Assembly: GCF_964340395.1 (NCBI RefSeq)
Contig: NC_135560.1
Location: 19,828,598-19,892,597 of the forward strand
Direction: 5' to 3'
Length of the DNA stretch: 64,000 bases
Origin: Glandiceps talaboti
Lineage: Eukaryota; Hemichordata; Enteropneusta; Spengelidae
Shown: positions 37,835-49,759 of the stretch, piece after piece
How positions within the stretch are numbered: the first letter of the stretch is position 1
Layout: each line of letters starts with the position of its first letter
Notes under the pieces: generated by a model
Seen by the model: only the letters and a program-made list of their open reading frames with translations
Databases searched by the model: none
Told to the model about the DNA's origin: nothing
Program-made: the position numbers and the translations under genes

Positions 37835-37852
37835 TATATATATATATATATA
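37797..37852. repeat. (CA)n(TA)n microsatellite
   Basis: About 17 CA units followed by about 10 TA units. Confidence 0.9.
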
Positions 37853-37920
37853 TACAAAACTATTACGCTCTGCCACTGCGGTATAGAGCACTGTCTTATA
37901 GCAGATTGATACTCACCGAG

Positions 37921-38250
<330 letters not shown>

Positions 38251-38310
38251 AAATGTCAAGTATAAATATTCTGATAATGCGTTCCAGTCACTAAATCTAA
38301 CTATGCACTT

Positions 38311-38922
38311 TTGTATTGCCAAAACAATTATCCGATAATTTGGGTATATGCTGCCCCATACTGCCCGGTTAGTCTGTACGCCGTGACGGAGCGCCCTCAC
38401 ACATCAGAGGATACCGGTGAATGCGGAACGACACGAGATAACAACGGTATGTGTAAGCTTATTAATTACCCAGAAATTATTCGGTTAAAATCTCCACTGA
38501 TACTAGGTAGAGCAGGTGTAGGTAAAGGGCAATATGCATATTATTTTGACATTATTATGAAGGGAAGCAGACATTTACATGAACTCATTTCTGGCTACCA
38601 GTGTAATGAAATTGAAATACCTACTTCCTACCTCCATGGAGAGAACCAGTTCTCACCATATATTCATCCCTTACATTCTACTTCCAAATTGCCCTCTCGG
38701 CTCTCCATATCAGTACAATTAAAATGTGACATATATATAGCACAGAAACTGGGCGTTTCTAGATATACAAATCATATTACAATTCTTATTCTAAGATTGC
38801 TGATTGGGTTAAAATCTCATATCTCCGACGTGGACTTATTGATATTAATAAATTCTTTTATTGAGTTGCTTCATTACCCTTCTTTTGTCTTTAGTCCTGT
38901 GTCAGCTCTTGAACTTGTATAA
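38311..38922 (+). other. Unexplained open frame of ~203 codons
   Basis: An open frame unusually long for this AT-rich DNA, with no ATG at its beginning (first ATG in frame ~38448). The first ~140 bp are richer in G+C and CpG and end in GGTATGTGTAAG, a possible splice donor. The rest (LKSPLILGRAGVGKG, LGVSRYTNHITILILRLLIG) matches nothing I recognise. It could be an exon plus read-through intron, a mobile-element fragment or chance. Confidence 0.25.
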
Positions 38923-39229
38923 CGTTAATTACAAAGAATTAATTATGCTACCAGAGATCACTCTCTTTTCCATTGTACTGTAACAAGCTGTCTCAAGACA
39001 TATGGTTGACCTTCACCTTTCCTATTGTATTGTAACAAGCTGTCTCAGGACATATTCTATTATACTAGTGTCACAGCTGTTTGAGGTCAATCGGACATTT
39101 CTATATTTCTGCAAGTCAGTTAGTTATCAAATTATTATGTATGTATGTATGTATGTAACAGTATCTATTTTATAAATAATATTATTATTAAGTAATATTA
39201 GTAATATTATTATTTTTATAGAACATCTT

Positions 39230-39850
39230 AGGCAAGGGAGTTCAGGAATTGTACGGGTGGAGGAATCAGGCCCGGTCTATAGAATAAAATATGACATCCA
39301 TCCACTCCGCACCCCCACCCCCCGATTCCGTCTTGCTAAAAAGTGGCCTTCGAATTCCCACAATGTCCTTTCTCTGAAACATGACCCTCTCTCATTCATA
39401 TATTTAAAAACAAAACAAAACAAAACAAAAAAGGGAGGGGGGGTAAATGCTGCCAGATGTGAAGGACACAAGTTCCAGAATCAATAGTAACGACTTGATC
39501 CCACCGCTGCCACCACGTTGATAGTTTCAAAGGTGTTGGTTGTTTCCCACTACTACAACCACAATGAATTAATTGTTTGGAGGCATATCATTAATCATTG
39601 GCTGTGTTTGTATCTAATTGGCCGAGATGTAGGCCAAAGAGTTAACTCCTACGAGATGGACACACTCCCGACATTGTGGGAACCAAGGTCAACATCTCCA
39701 AACCATAACATTATCCCTAATATCTTAAACCCAACTATTCCCATTTCACTTCTGTGAGACCGACCCCTATCCTCACATCACATCTGACAATTGATTCATT
39801 GCATGGATATCCGGAGTGATTTGATTGATATGTTCTGATATTATGGTATC
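39230..39850 (-). repeat. Dispersed ~600-bp repeat, copy 3 (inverted)
   Basis: Reverse complement of the 35380-35960 type: TTGCTAAAAAGTGGCC, AGTTTCAAAGGTGTTGG, ACTCCCGACATTGTGGG and GTTCTGATATTATGG align in inverted order. Internal small indels show it is older than the tandem array copies. Confidence 0.6.
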
Positions 39851-40255
39851 TAACCTAGCTAACCCTAACCAATGTGGTAGTGTGGCTAGGCACATTAGAA
39901 GGGCAGGTTGTTGTGAGGTAGAGTGTTGGGAACGGTGGATAGAGAGAGAGGGGTCACTCCAGTTGTAGCTAAAATCAGAATACTTTATTTCACAGGATAA
40001 GTAATGTTAAAAGCGCAGAGTATAGGAAGTGGGTTGTAACTAATATTGGTACAACGGGTGTATGATCGTGTTGATAGATGTATACAACATCTGTTTATGT
40101 AAGCGATGATATTACTGACATTTACGAGAATATTCTTGAAGTTGAAATGACCTCTGATGTCTCCGGCAGGTAGCAAATGGAAGTGAACGGATGGCAGTGA
40201 TGGGCTGCCAAAATCACAAAATAATGTAAAGTTTAAACAATACAATATTAGTCGA

Positions 40256-40380
40256 AGTAAAATGTGTCCCCCATCCCATTTTCTAAAACATGGCCCTTCC
40301 CCGAGGACCGATTTGTAAAAAGTGACCCCATCCACATTCCCCCGCTCCCCCTGTAATTACTGAAGGCTCCCTAACGACAC
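40256..40380 (+). repeat. Dispersed repeat fragment
   Basis: TTTGTAAAAAGTGACCCC and ACTGAAGGCTCCCTAA match the end of the ~600-bp repeat family. Confidence 0.5.
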
Positions 40381-40399
40381 CCCCGTTGGAAGGTTACCA

Positions 40400-42239
40400 A
40401 TAAACGGTATACATCATTAATCTATGTCACAAGTCAAGGGAAAGTCATTTAAACAGTTCAAGGAGTGGAAAATTGGATCGTGACGCAGTTTATGTCTAGA
40501 GAGAATGCCAACAGCATTGCTTTCTGTCAACACTAGCTCATATTAAGACACGTGTTCGTATAGCAAGTTAGTTATTGCCAACTATCATGTATCTATGCAA
40601 GTGACATACAATTATTGTTTAGAAATACTTTTGTAGCAAACAGAAATTTGTAAGTCTTGTATTTTCATAAAATAGCCAAAAGTTAGAAAAGGGTAAATTA
40701 GTACTCCGCCAAAGTTTCATGACGTTGTCATGAATCTATAATTTCCTAACGGGTAAAAGTATTTCCAGAATGTGTCTATTTCGAGTGTAGCATGGAAGTA
40801 TGTGGGTTTATACTTTCATGAGTGTAGTGACTGAAGCCTACTAGACACGCTATGTATTGTTGTGATGCAGATTGCCCACATATCGCAGTCGTGGTTACTA
40901 TTAATTGTTCAGATTGTCGCCATGAATTATTGTATTCTAATTACTGATGCATAATATAACCTTGGTAATATTAGGAATAATACTTAAATGACTCGATGAC
41001 ATACGCAGTGATACGCATACTACACAGTGTTTAGATCTGTGGAGGAAACTGTTATTACTATACTATATACCACGCGCACTAACAATAACGGTGAAGACAT
41101 GTATCGACATTACCTTTATACTGGACATCGTCGTAAATCACAGCCTCTTTTACGGCACCGTCCAAAACCCGTCGTCAATATTTCGCAGTGTCGCGAAAGA
41201 AATAACAGCTCTGGTATGTGAGAATGATAGTGCACCGCAGTATAGTCCGATTATTGTTTATTATATGTGAATATTTTCGCTTATGTCAAACAACGTATAG
41301 ATATAAATTAGCTTATCTTGTGTTGCAAACTATACGAACATGTTTTTCACTCGACATGGAACGAAGACAATGCCTGTCACTCAAATAGTTAGTCTGAGTA
41401 CACAATACTTCTCAAATAAAACTTAACTATCAGTATCTATTACAGATAAGTAAGAATTTAGTTTGCTTGCTTGCATCACTATCAAGCTATGTAGCTCCAA
41501 TGGTACAACATAACTGTCAAGTTATGTCATATTGCCATCTGGAAATTCATACTAGATACAATGTAAATCAGACCAAAAACACTGGATACGATATGGTCAC
41601 CATCGCAGGAACTTATAATTAGTCATCTCTACCTCAATAAGCTATTTCACAAAATTTAATAACGTTTATTTCGTGCGGTTTGACACATCGAACGTTCCCC
41701 TGGCTTTAGTTATGGGTTTCAGATACATGAAGACTTTGTTTGCAGTAAAAAAATGATTGGTGATAAAAGAATTTATTGCATTTAGTAACTCAATGTTTCA
41801 ATGTCAGCTATTCATACACAAATATATTATGTAAGAGAGAACTAAAGAAGTGTATCAGATATTAATGATCAGATGTCCGTACTACTTACTGTTGTAGATT
41901 ACCTTTCTGATGTAATAATTAATTTGATAACTGATTTGATAACAAGTTGTAATTAAGTCAAAATTGATGAAAGGGTGCCGAGAATTTAACCGCCTTAATC
42001 TAATGTTAGCTTTTAAATGGTTTGATCTATGAACAGGATTGAGAGAAAGATAACATTTAGTTTGTAGAGTATAATCAGAATATGTTTACCAGTTATTCCA
42101 ATATGCTGACCTCTGCAAATTCTGCATGTGGTATTTAATCACATTATATAAATATATGAGATATCTCTCTCTAAATAGAGGGCCTGTGGATCAAATCAGT
42201 ATTAGTATTGTCTGTCCATCTGATGGCACGAACACACAC

Positions 42240-42240
<1 letters not shown>
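40400..42240. other. AT-rich stretch, no certain gene
   Basis: One exon-like block at 41027-41216 has raised CpG and ends in CTCTG-GTATGT, but no partner exon or homology was found. Confidence 0.35.
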
Positions 42241-42241
<1 letters not shown>

Positions 42242-42302
<61 letters not shown>

Positions 42303-42330
42303 TACATCTTCTCTCTCTCTCTCTCACAAA
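42242..42330. repeat. (TC)n microsatellite, interrupted
   Basis: Two CT runs separated by CACACACATACAT. Confidence 0.9.
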
Positions 42331-42334
42331 AAAA

Positions 42335-43240
42335 TTTCAATTATGATAAAAAATAAGTCTTTAATGATATACGGAATTATACATCAATTCCCTTAACACT
42401 ATACAATATAAATAAAGTTGAATGATGTTACTTTATCAATTTGGTAGTATAAACATATACAATATATCTATGGAAGATACATGTGATGTTGCATAACTTG
42501 TCTATCTATAATCAGAAATCAAAAACTGAATGAAAAGAAAAAGAAATAAGAAATGAGATGTTTTGTTTTTGAAGGCTCATGTATTATATTACAGGGAAGG
42601 AATATGCTTCATTTTCTTGTCAATATTTGAAGTGTATTTACAGGTTAATAAAGTCAACATTTGTCTAATACATAGTGATACTTTCCAGGAAGTTCCAAAA
42701 GTAATCAAAGATGTCCAATGAATAGCATGCAGTTAAAGTTTTAGAAAAATGTTTACAGAAAATGTTAAAGAAAAAAAGGCACAAGTCTTGAAATAAATGC
42801 TTCTTGACTATTGTCCAAGTCTCCTATTGTTCACACAGAAAATAATCCATTTCGGTAAATTTCAGGGTATGCTTATCCAAAGGCCAATACAGAAAATAAA
42901 GGCATATTCATAAATTTGGGTTCTGGACAGTCCCACTAATACCGTTATTTCCTGGCGTGGTGTTCCCCTTTAAACATGACACCTCTATGCTACTGTCAAA
43001 ACTGAAAAATGATAAATATTTTCAGCAAAAAGGGATGCTTTTCATATCTAAAGTTTGTTTGAAACATTGCAGCCTACAAGTGGCCAATTCTGATTTGATC
43101 AACTCTGATATTAGTCAACTGCTATACTATATCAGAGTTTTCATTTATCAAATATTGATCATTGTGTATCATAATTTGAAACAAAAAGATTGCATGTAGT
43201 ATATGGTTGTAGAAACACTAGTCATATTTTGAAATGTTGA
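42335..43240 (-). other. Probable 3' flank/UTR of the minus-strand gene
   Basis: AT-rich sequence downstream of the stop codon at 43587. No canonical minus-strand AATAAA close by; an ATTAAA variant occurs near 42356. Contains the TTAA-type element fragment at 42876. Confidence 0.35.
42876..42973. mobile_element. Fragment of the TTAA foldback family
   Basis: AAAATAAAGGCATATTCATA near one side and CCTGGCGTGGTGTTCCCC on the other match the two ends of the element at 11720-12054, brought together with the middle missing. Confidence 0.6.
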
Positions 43241-43246
43241 CATCTT

Positions 43247-43446
43247 GGGTGCGTTCGATTTGCACAATCATATTCATGATTTATCGATCACAATCATGAT
43301 TTCGCATTTATAGGAAATGTGTGAAACTTTTTTAAATGTTTACATGTAAGTAATCATGATCATGATTGAGCATTTTTGACACAACCTCATTTCCAGAAAT
43401 GACATCAGATTAATCACAATCATGATTATGCAAATCAAACGCACCC
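43247..43446. mobile_element. MITE-like foldback, 200 bp
   Basis: GGGTGCGTTCGATTTGCA at 43247 is mirrored by TGCAAATCAAACGCACCC ending at 43446 with one mismatch. The interior is built of ATCATGAT-type palindromes. No convincing target duplication. It lies 140 bp beyond the stop codon of the minus-strand gene, so it is probably in its 3' UTR. Confidence 0.7.
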
Positions 43447-43586
43447 CAGCAGTCTGTTTTATAATAGTGATGCATACATTGGTGCTTGGTAAAGTCACTG
43501 ACAGTTTAGGGTGGTATCCTTTAGATTATAACCGACATCACCATGTTTTTTACATTGCTGTTGTACTCAATGATTTCACTCCATTT

Positions 43587-46500
43587 TCATTTACACGTCT
43601 CCTGTATAGTCTGAAGCAAGGTCTTGTAATGCAAGACTAATTCATAGAGAGGTACTAGTCTAGTTCCTGCACGTTGCATCCTGGTACCTGCACAGAAGGA
43701 TTCTTGTTCTCCTCTAGTCATTGGCCGTTCCATGATACCACACTGCTTCAGAATGGAATGAAATGACACATTGTCCAAGTCTGGGAAGATACTTTTCCTG
43801 AGTAGTAATGTTGGCATAAAGAATTTACCATTTCGTTGAGTAGAAGGGATTTTCCACTGCTGCAAAACTGTAGGGATAAATGGCTGCTGTAATAGCACTG
43901 AAATATCAGGGTATTCATATGATGTTTTGGCTTTGGCTGGCTCCAAAATTCTTTTTTGTTCATAAAGCTCTACTTGTTTCTCTCCCCAATGTCTTGTTTC
44001 TTTCTGTCTAGCAGGGTGTACTTGTACTGCAATACCTGTTACATTTCTTGTAATTGCACAAATGTTAATGTGTGTTGGTGGATTTGGATCTAATTTTCCA
44101 TCATTATCTGATGTACATGTACTCATTGTGAAGTTCCTGTCTTCTGAGCATGGAAAGTTCTTTTTGTTCACAGGGTCTGATTGCATCAAGTAGACAACAT
44201 TGACAGTATTATCACTGCAGCCAGAATAACGTTCTCCTCTTGTAGCATGCACTGCTGGCTGGCTGTCATGTACATTAACATTATTTGGAAGGTGATCTTT
44301 CATACCATGAGCCTGAATTATAGTGTCCAAGTCAATGTCACCATTGCCTTCAATAACACAAGTCTGGTTTGTTTCTACACTCTGCATGAGAATGTTTGTT
44401 TTGTATCTGCTGCTTCTCTTGTCTCCTTGACGTTCTTGTGCCATATCAACAATTGATTTTGAAGACGTCTTAGCCCTAATCATGTTTACATTACTGGAGA
44501 CATTATTTAATGTTAGCTTTCCGGTCACATGATTAGAATCATTCTTGTTGCAAGTAAGTTTTACATTGTCATTGCCAAGACAGGAACTTTTTAAATCCAT
44601 GTTGGACTGTAGTACTGGTGACTGATAACTATTTATAGGACTTATAGGTTCTACAGCATAGTCTGTTAACTTGGCACTCTGTCTGCCATCCACACTTACA
44701 GGACTTTTAGGTTCTACAGCACACATGTAGTCTGTTAACTTGGCACCCTGTCTGTCCTCCACACTTACAGGACTTATTGATCCTACAGCATAGTCTGTTA
44801 ACTTGGCACTCTGTCTGCTATCCACACTTACAGGACTTATAGGTTCTACAATAAACTCTGTTGACTTGGTACTGTGTCTGTCATTCAATGGTTCTTGTTT
44901 AACAGTTACAGAATAATCCAATGGTAATTCCTGTCGCCATTCTGGGGTTTCTGGAATGTCTATGAAATTCCCCGAAAGGCAAACATTACTTGAATGAATA
45001 CCTTTCTTTGATAATTGCTCCCTGTCTTGATGTAATTCCTCAGTGTCATCTGCTTTGACAGTGTCCTTCCCAGTACAATCTTCGGGATTGCTGAGGGCTG
45101 CAGATATAAAATGGTCAACTGGCTCCTGTTTGATTTTGATACTCTTGAACATGTCCAACTCACCATGAACTTGCAATGCTTGGTTACTAGCAAACCTGGT
45201 AGAGTTCTGCAAGGATGCTATATCATGATCTATTGGCTCCTGTTTTATGTACACACCATTTGTTTTGCCATCTTCTGTGCTCTCACTTCCAAACTTTAAA
45301 GTGGTTCTACAGCATTGCTTTGAGGTCAAGGAAGAAAACTCATCACTTGGTTCTCTTTTGATGATATTCTGCACAGTTTTACAGTGTGCATCAGACCCTT
45401 GTACAGTCTCTTTAGAACTACAGCATCCTTTCTCACATGAACTGTAATCTTTACATTCTTGCTTAATTTTTGCGGCACACAAGGTTTCAGATCCACCAGA
45501 TTCCGTTTCTGATTCCTTTGTATTACGTTCATGGCACTCCAGAGAGGAATCACATTTCTCATCACATTTATCAACTCTACTTAAACATGAACTATCTTGA
45601 TTGTTGACTGTCATATTCATATATCCCTTTGTAGATTCCAGGCAAACTTGGCAATGTGAAGAGTGTTTTGTCAGCCCATCAGCAGATGGGCTTGGGGTGA
45701 TATCACTACATGCAGCACATAGAGAGACGTTTCTGTTTCCAATACCACTTTCCTGTGAATACATGCAGTTGCTGCTATCTAAGGATTGATCAACATTCCC
45801 TGTCATATTTCCTGTAGAAAGTTGAACGTTACTATGGGAACCGTCAAGATTCTCAAAACCATCTTTGCAAGCATCATTCATGGCAATTCCAGCATCTGTG
45901 GTGCTGTGTAAGCATGTATAATCAGCAACTGTTTTTGTAATATCATTACATACTGGTGATGAATAATCACTATTAACATTCCTGGAATCTTCTATACATG
46001 CTCTCTTGGAGGGACTGGGTGCCAAACTCCAAACATCCACAATCTTGATCTGAGAAAGTCCACTGGTATGCTGATTTGTCTGGGGTGATGGTTCTTGAGG
46101 TAAAAACCTTAGCAAAGTTTCTCTAACATCTGGTGGTAACTGTTCAATGGTTGACACTGTTTCCTTTACTAACTGTTGCATGTTGGGCACAGGTTTCTTC
46201 AGTCTTGATTCACTTGAAAAACCCCTGGGCAGAGGACCTTCGTTTGTTTCATATCTTCTTTTTCGTTCCATATGAGTAGGTGCTTGGGGTAGTATTGGAG
46301 ATGACTTGGAATGCTGCTCATTCATTCTTATCCTAGTGGCTGGATGGGCAGTGTGTGCAGCGTTCAATGGTGTACACAACTTACTGGATGCAGGATTTTT
46401 ACAGCCTGGGACTGAATAGCTATATTCACTTCCTTTTCTGTCATGATTTGACCAAAATACAGACCTTTTCTTATTTTGTGCCAAATGAGGGCTATAATTC

Positions 46501-47399
46501 GGACTGTAGTAATGTCTTGTCTGATTCTTTTCCTGAGACAACTCTAAATTTCTGTATTTTGGCAATGCTCCTTGTTGGTTCAAGTGTGAAGTATAGTTTT
46601 CCTGAGCCCATTTGGTAACAGCTGGATGTGGTGAACACTGATATTCAGTATGCATAGACATTTGTTGAATACCATGATAGTGTCTTTGTCTTTTTGCCAT
46701 CTCCATCTCAGCAGAATCAAAGTACGACCTGTTGGAATACCAACTGCCACATTTATCTTTCTCTGCTGCCAAGTTCTTTGAAATATATGAATGACGCATG
46801 GCTTCATTTCCATTATATGGTTGTGTTCTAGTAATGCTTTCTCTATCAAATGTTTCTTGGGTAGTATGGGCATTGTGATAACCATTCCTTACAGAGGCAT
46901 GAGCAACTGATGGACCACAGTAATTGGAGGAGTACATAAACTTGCCAGAGAAATGGTTACTTTCCAAGTTCTCAGGAAAGTTCTTTGCATTGAGAAAATC
47001 ATCAGTACACTGTAGTCGGAGATCTATTGAAGATGGTGCCTGCTGTCTTTCACTGTTGTTCATGGGCAGCTTTTGTGGAATATTTTGTTCTGAGGCAGGC
47101 ATGGATAAAGCAAGGTTTGGTATCTGATTATTGCTTGCAGTACTTCCTGAAGGATTGTTGTTAATTTGAGTTTGACCCCATTTCTTCCATGGTGGTTCAC
47201 ACACACTATTCTGGTATTCTGGTTGTCCTGTCTTATCTTCTTCCCTGAGTATTCTTGGCTTACTGGTATCACCATATGATGGTTCCCATTTGTGGAACTT
47301 GTATTTAATCTTCCATAAGTGTTTAGAAAGAAGTGAGGAATTTTCACTTAGAAGAGAATGCAACCTTTGGATATCAGCGTTACCAACATGAGCTGCCAT
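43587..47399 (-). CDS. Large nuclear-type protein with SUMO motifs, single coding exon (~1270 aa)
   Basis: Not recognised as a known family. Start chosen at MAAHVGNADIQ because TTTAATACAG, a good acceptor, lies 14 bp upstream (47414); an ATG 66 bp further up lies in the presumed intron. Most of the protein is low-complexity, rich in Ser, Asn, Asp and Cys. Five psi-K-x-E motifs (IKQEC, IKREP, IKQEP, IKQEP, VKQEP) cluster at ~residues 643-840. Next come four tandem ~24-residue repeats with the core SAKLTDYAVEPISPVSVD. The last ~120 residues look folded (FMPTLLLRKSIFPDL, SILKQCGIMERPMTRGEQE, GTRLVPLYELVLHYK); the spacing faintly recalls the SKI/SNO/DAC domain, unproven. Inferred role: SUMO-regulated chromatin or transcription factor. 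The long open frame and amino-acid bias make a real gene near certain; the function is open. Confidence 0.85.
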   Translation of the reverse strand: MAAHVGNADIQRLHSLLSENSSLLSKHLWKIKYKFHKWEPSYGDTSKPRILREEDKTGQPEYQNSVCEPPWKKWGQTQINNNPSGSTASNNQIPNLALSMPASEQNIPQKLPMNNSERQQAPSSIDLRLQCTDDFLNAKNFPENLESNHFSGKFMYSSNYCGPSVAHASVRNGYHNAHTTQETFDRESITRTQPYNGNEAMRHSYISKNLAAEKDKCGSWYSNRSYFDSAEMEMAKRQRHYHGIQQMSMHTEYQCSPHPAVTKWAQENYTSHLNQQGALPKYRNLELSQEKNQTRHYYSPNYSPHLAQNKKRSVFWSNHDRKGSEYSYSVPGCKNPASSKLCTPLNAAHTAHPATRIRMNEQHSKSSPILPQAPTHMERKRRYETNEGPLPRGFSSESRLKKPVPNMQQLVKETVSTIEQLPPDVRETLLRFLPQEPSPQTNQHTSGLSQIKIVDVWSLAPSPSKRACIEDSRNVNSDYSSPVCNDITKTVADYTCLHSTTDAGIAMNDACKDGFENLDGSHSNVQLSTGNMTGNVDQSLDSSNCMYSQESGIGNRNVSLCAACSDITPSPSADGLTKHSSHCQVCLESTKGYMNMTVNNQDSSCLSRVDKCDEKCDSSLECHERNTKESETESGGSETLCAAKIKQECKDYSSCEKGCCSSKETVQGSDAHCKTVQNIIKREPSDEFSSLTSKQCCRTTLKFGSESTEDGKTNGVYIKQEPIDHDIASLQNSTRFASNQALQVHGELDMFKSIKIKQEPVDHFISAALSNPEDCTGKDTVKADDTEELHQDREQLSKKGIHSSNVCLSGNFIDIPETPEWRQELPLDYSVTVKQEPLNDRHSTKSTEFIVEPISPVSVDSRQSAKLTDYAVGSISPVSVEDRQGAKLTDYMCAVEPKSPVSVDGRQSAKLTDYAVEPISPINSYQSPVLQSNMDLKSSCLGNDNVKLTCNKNDSNHVTGKLTLNNVSSNVNMIRAKTSSKSIVDMAQERQGDKRSSRYKTNILMQSVETNQTCVIEGNGDIDLDTIIQAHGMKDHLPNNVNVHDSQPAVHATRGERYSGCSDNTVNVVYLMQSDPVNKKNFPCSEDRNFTMSTCTSDNDGKLDPNPPTHINICAITRNVTGIAVQVHPARQKETRHWGEKQVELYEQKRILEPAKAKTSYEYPDISVLLQQPFIPTVLQQWKIPSTQRNGKFFMPTLLLRKSIFPDLDNVSFHSILKQCGIMERPMTRGEQESFCAGTRMQRAGTRLVPLYELVLHYKTLLQTIQETCK
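44620..44900 (-). repeat. Four in-frame repeats of ~72-75 bp inside the minus-strand gene
   Basis: Each unit encodes a variant of SAKLTDYAVEPISPVSVD. The number of copies may vary between individuals, as expected for a coding minisatellite. Confidence 0.9.
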
Positions 47400-47469
47400 C
47401 TTTTTCTGTTTTTCTGTATTAAATAGAAAATGAAAACAATCAATCAAAACAACGAAGACTGACATTTGT

Positions 47470-49512
47470 GTTGTACATGCAAAGCATACATGTACATGGA
47501 TACAGGCATAGGATACAGACTTGCATAGTTTTTCTATAGTACTTGTAAAATGTAATGCTATTAATCATGATATTAAAATACATTTGGACATATTCCATGG
47601 ACCAACATATGCAAACACTTAACTCTATGGTATGTTTGGTTGTCCCTGTTTGACCTCCATTAATCTTTCTTTATTGTGGTCTTTAGTCAAAACATTCCTC
47701 CAAAACTGACTACACATTTTTGCCTCTGTGAAAATATGTGTATTTGCAACCTTGAGGTAATGGAACGCTTGACCAAACAACAATGCTACATACACCATTG
47801 CTAAAAGATGCAACGTGATCTTGTAGATATTAATATGAGATTATTAAAGTACACATCTTTCTAACTTCTATTGATATCCTGCTTCTGCTGTCAATGAACA
47901 GTGATCAGGTGTATATTGGAGCTTAGCTCCTCTAACCCAGTGAATGACTCACAATAGAAAAGGGGGTTCGAAAACAGCAGTAATAGAAATGACGATACAA
48001 GCAAGTAGTAGGATACACTGGGAACTCTGTGAGCTCTGTACTTTATATATATGCACTCGCCTTCCAACTTGTAACTGAAACTTACATCACTCAAGAAACT
48101 TTGATTTGATCCTCTGTCTTATCCTCGGGCTGCGTGCTGATTGGTTGATTATGTATGACGTATGACTATATAATGAGTTCATTAGAAACGGCAACAATAA
48201 TAACAATAACAACGTATAACACAAAATAAGGATCAATAAATGTAATTCACGACAAACCCCAACTGAATTTGTCCAAGCTTAACCCCCCCCCCCCAACCAA
48301 CTCAGTAATTGATACCCTGCTAGCCATTTACACATTTCAACTTAATCAGTTGACAACTAAAATCTTTTATGACTGTTTAGAGAAATAAAAAATAAGGATA
48401 ATTACCAATAAACTATTGCCTATTTGGGTTTTTTTAAATGGCAATCAAACAAATGACAGGTGTGAAACTTTAATATGTTTGCTCACATGTAGTATTAAAG
48501 AGAGAGATATCTTTTATTACTCAATACTTCATAATCCCCAATTGAAGATTGGTTGTCAAGATGACAACATTTATGTTTTGGGTTGTCATGGCTTTAATCC
48601 AAGAGTTATATCAATAACATGAAGCTCTCTAAGATTATGTATTAAGTGTATTAACAATAAGATTATATTAGGCTGAGGTCAAGAAACAAAGTTGTGTTTT
48701 GGGTTGGTAAAATGATTCTTTTTTTTCTTTTCTTTTCTTTTTTTTTTGGGGGGGGGGGGTGATATTTCTACATTTTGTTATATTTTTGAACTTTTCATTT
48801 TGAAAGGATACACTGCATAACACATGTCATGGACAAATTCATGTAAACATGTGCTAGGCTACATAATGTATGTGGTGGGGGGGGGGAGGAGGAGGATACT
48901 GCTGTGTTTCTGATACAAATGTAACATGGTCTCAAAAAATAGTGTAGGTAGGTTGGGATTTGATTTGATTTTATTCTGTTTAATCTTCACCATTTTAATT
49001 GTTTTTTTAATTTGAAAAATACTGCTTTGACCCAAAAACAAATGACTGGGGAAAGTAAACAGACATACACTAAGACAAAGAATTTCTTGTTAAAAAAATA
49101 TTTAGAGTTTATGGATGGTCTGGTTATCAGTAACACAATTTTTTAATTTTATTTTGCCTTATGAAAAACACATACTGCAATTACTTGTGAGATCACACAT
49201 TACCATAAAACACTTTTTTTATGGATGCATTGCTGTAGGTAAACAATGGGTAATCAAACCACATAATTCATTGACCAGTTATGAATTGTGATTGTGACAT
49301 ATTACACCAGCAAAGGATTGATGAATCGATGAATTGTGATTTTAGAGGTTTTCTCGGGTACTACATTGCATAAGATAAGGTAGTGTTGTTCATCCCTATT
49401 ACGCTTCTGAACCACTAGTGCTAGTTGATAGCATGGCACAAATGTCGTACATATCTCACAGGCTATTATGTAGCTATTATGGTACTGGTGTTGTCAATGT
49501 CATATCTAATCT
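47470..49512. other. Intron or upstream flank of the minus-strand gene
   Basis: No exon recognised. Contains runs of G or C near 48286, 48750 and 48880. Confidence 0.4.
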
Positions 49513-49749
49513 TAGACTGTCGACAGTCGCTCGCGCCATTTTTTCCTACGTTTTATCTAAACTCTGATCCAGCGCAACTCTAGTCTAATCGCAAACTGAT
49601 ATCGAGGGCCAAAGGCCCGAGTGATCGAGGGCCGAAGGCCCGAGCCTTCGGCCCTTGATATCAGTATGCAATCGATTATAGTAGTGTTGCGCCGGATCGG
49701 AGTTTAGATAAGCCGAGGAAAAAAGGCGCGAGCGACTGTCGACAGTCTA
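49513..49749. mobile_element. MITE, TAG-ended, 9-bp target duplication ATCTAATCT
   Basis: Long inverted repeat from TAGACTGTCGACAGTCGCTC to its complement ending at 49749, flanked by identical ATCTAATCT at 49504-49512 and 49750-49758. Very CpG-rich centre with repeated GAGGGCC-AAGGCCCGAG. 237 bp, no ORF. A 9-bp duplication suggests a Mutator/MULE-like superfamily. Confidence 0.85.
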
Positions 49750-49759
49750 ATCTAATCTC

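Noticed and set aside
41027-41221. Exon-like block ending in a GTATGT donor
   Set aside because: No partner exon downstream on this strand, no recognised homology; kept only as a remark in the gap description.
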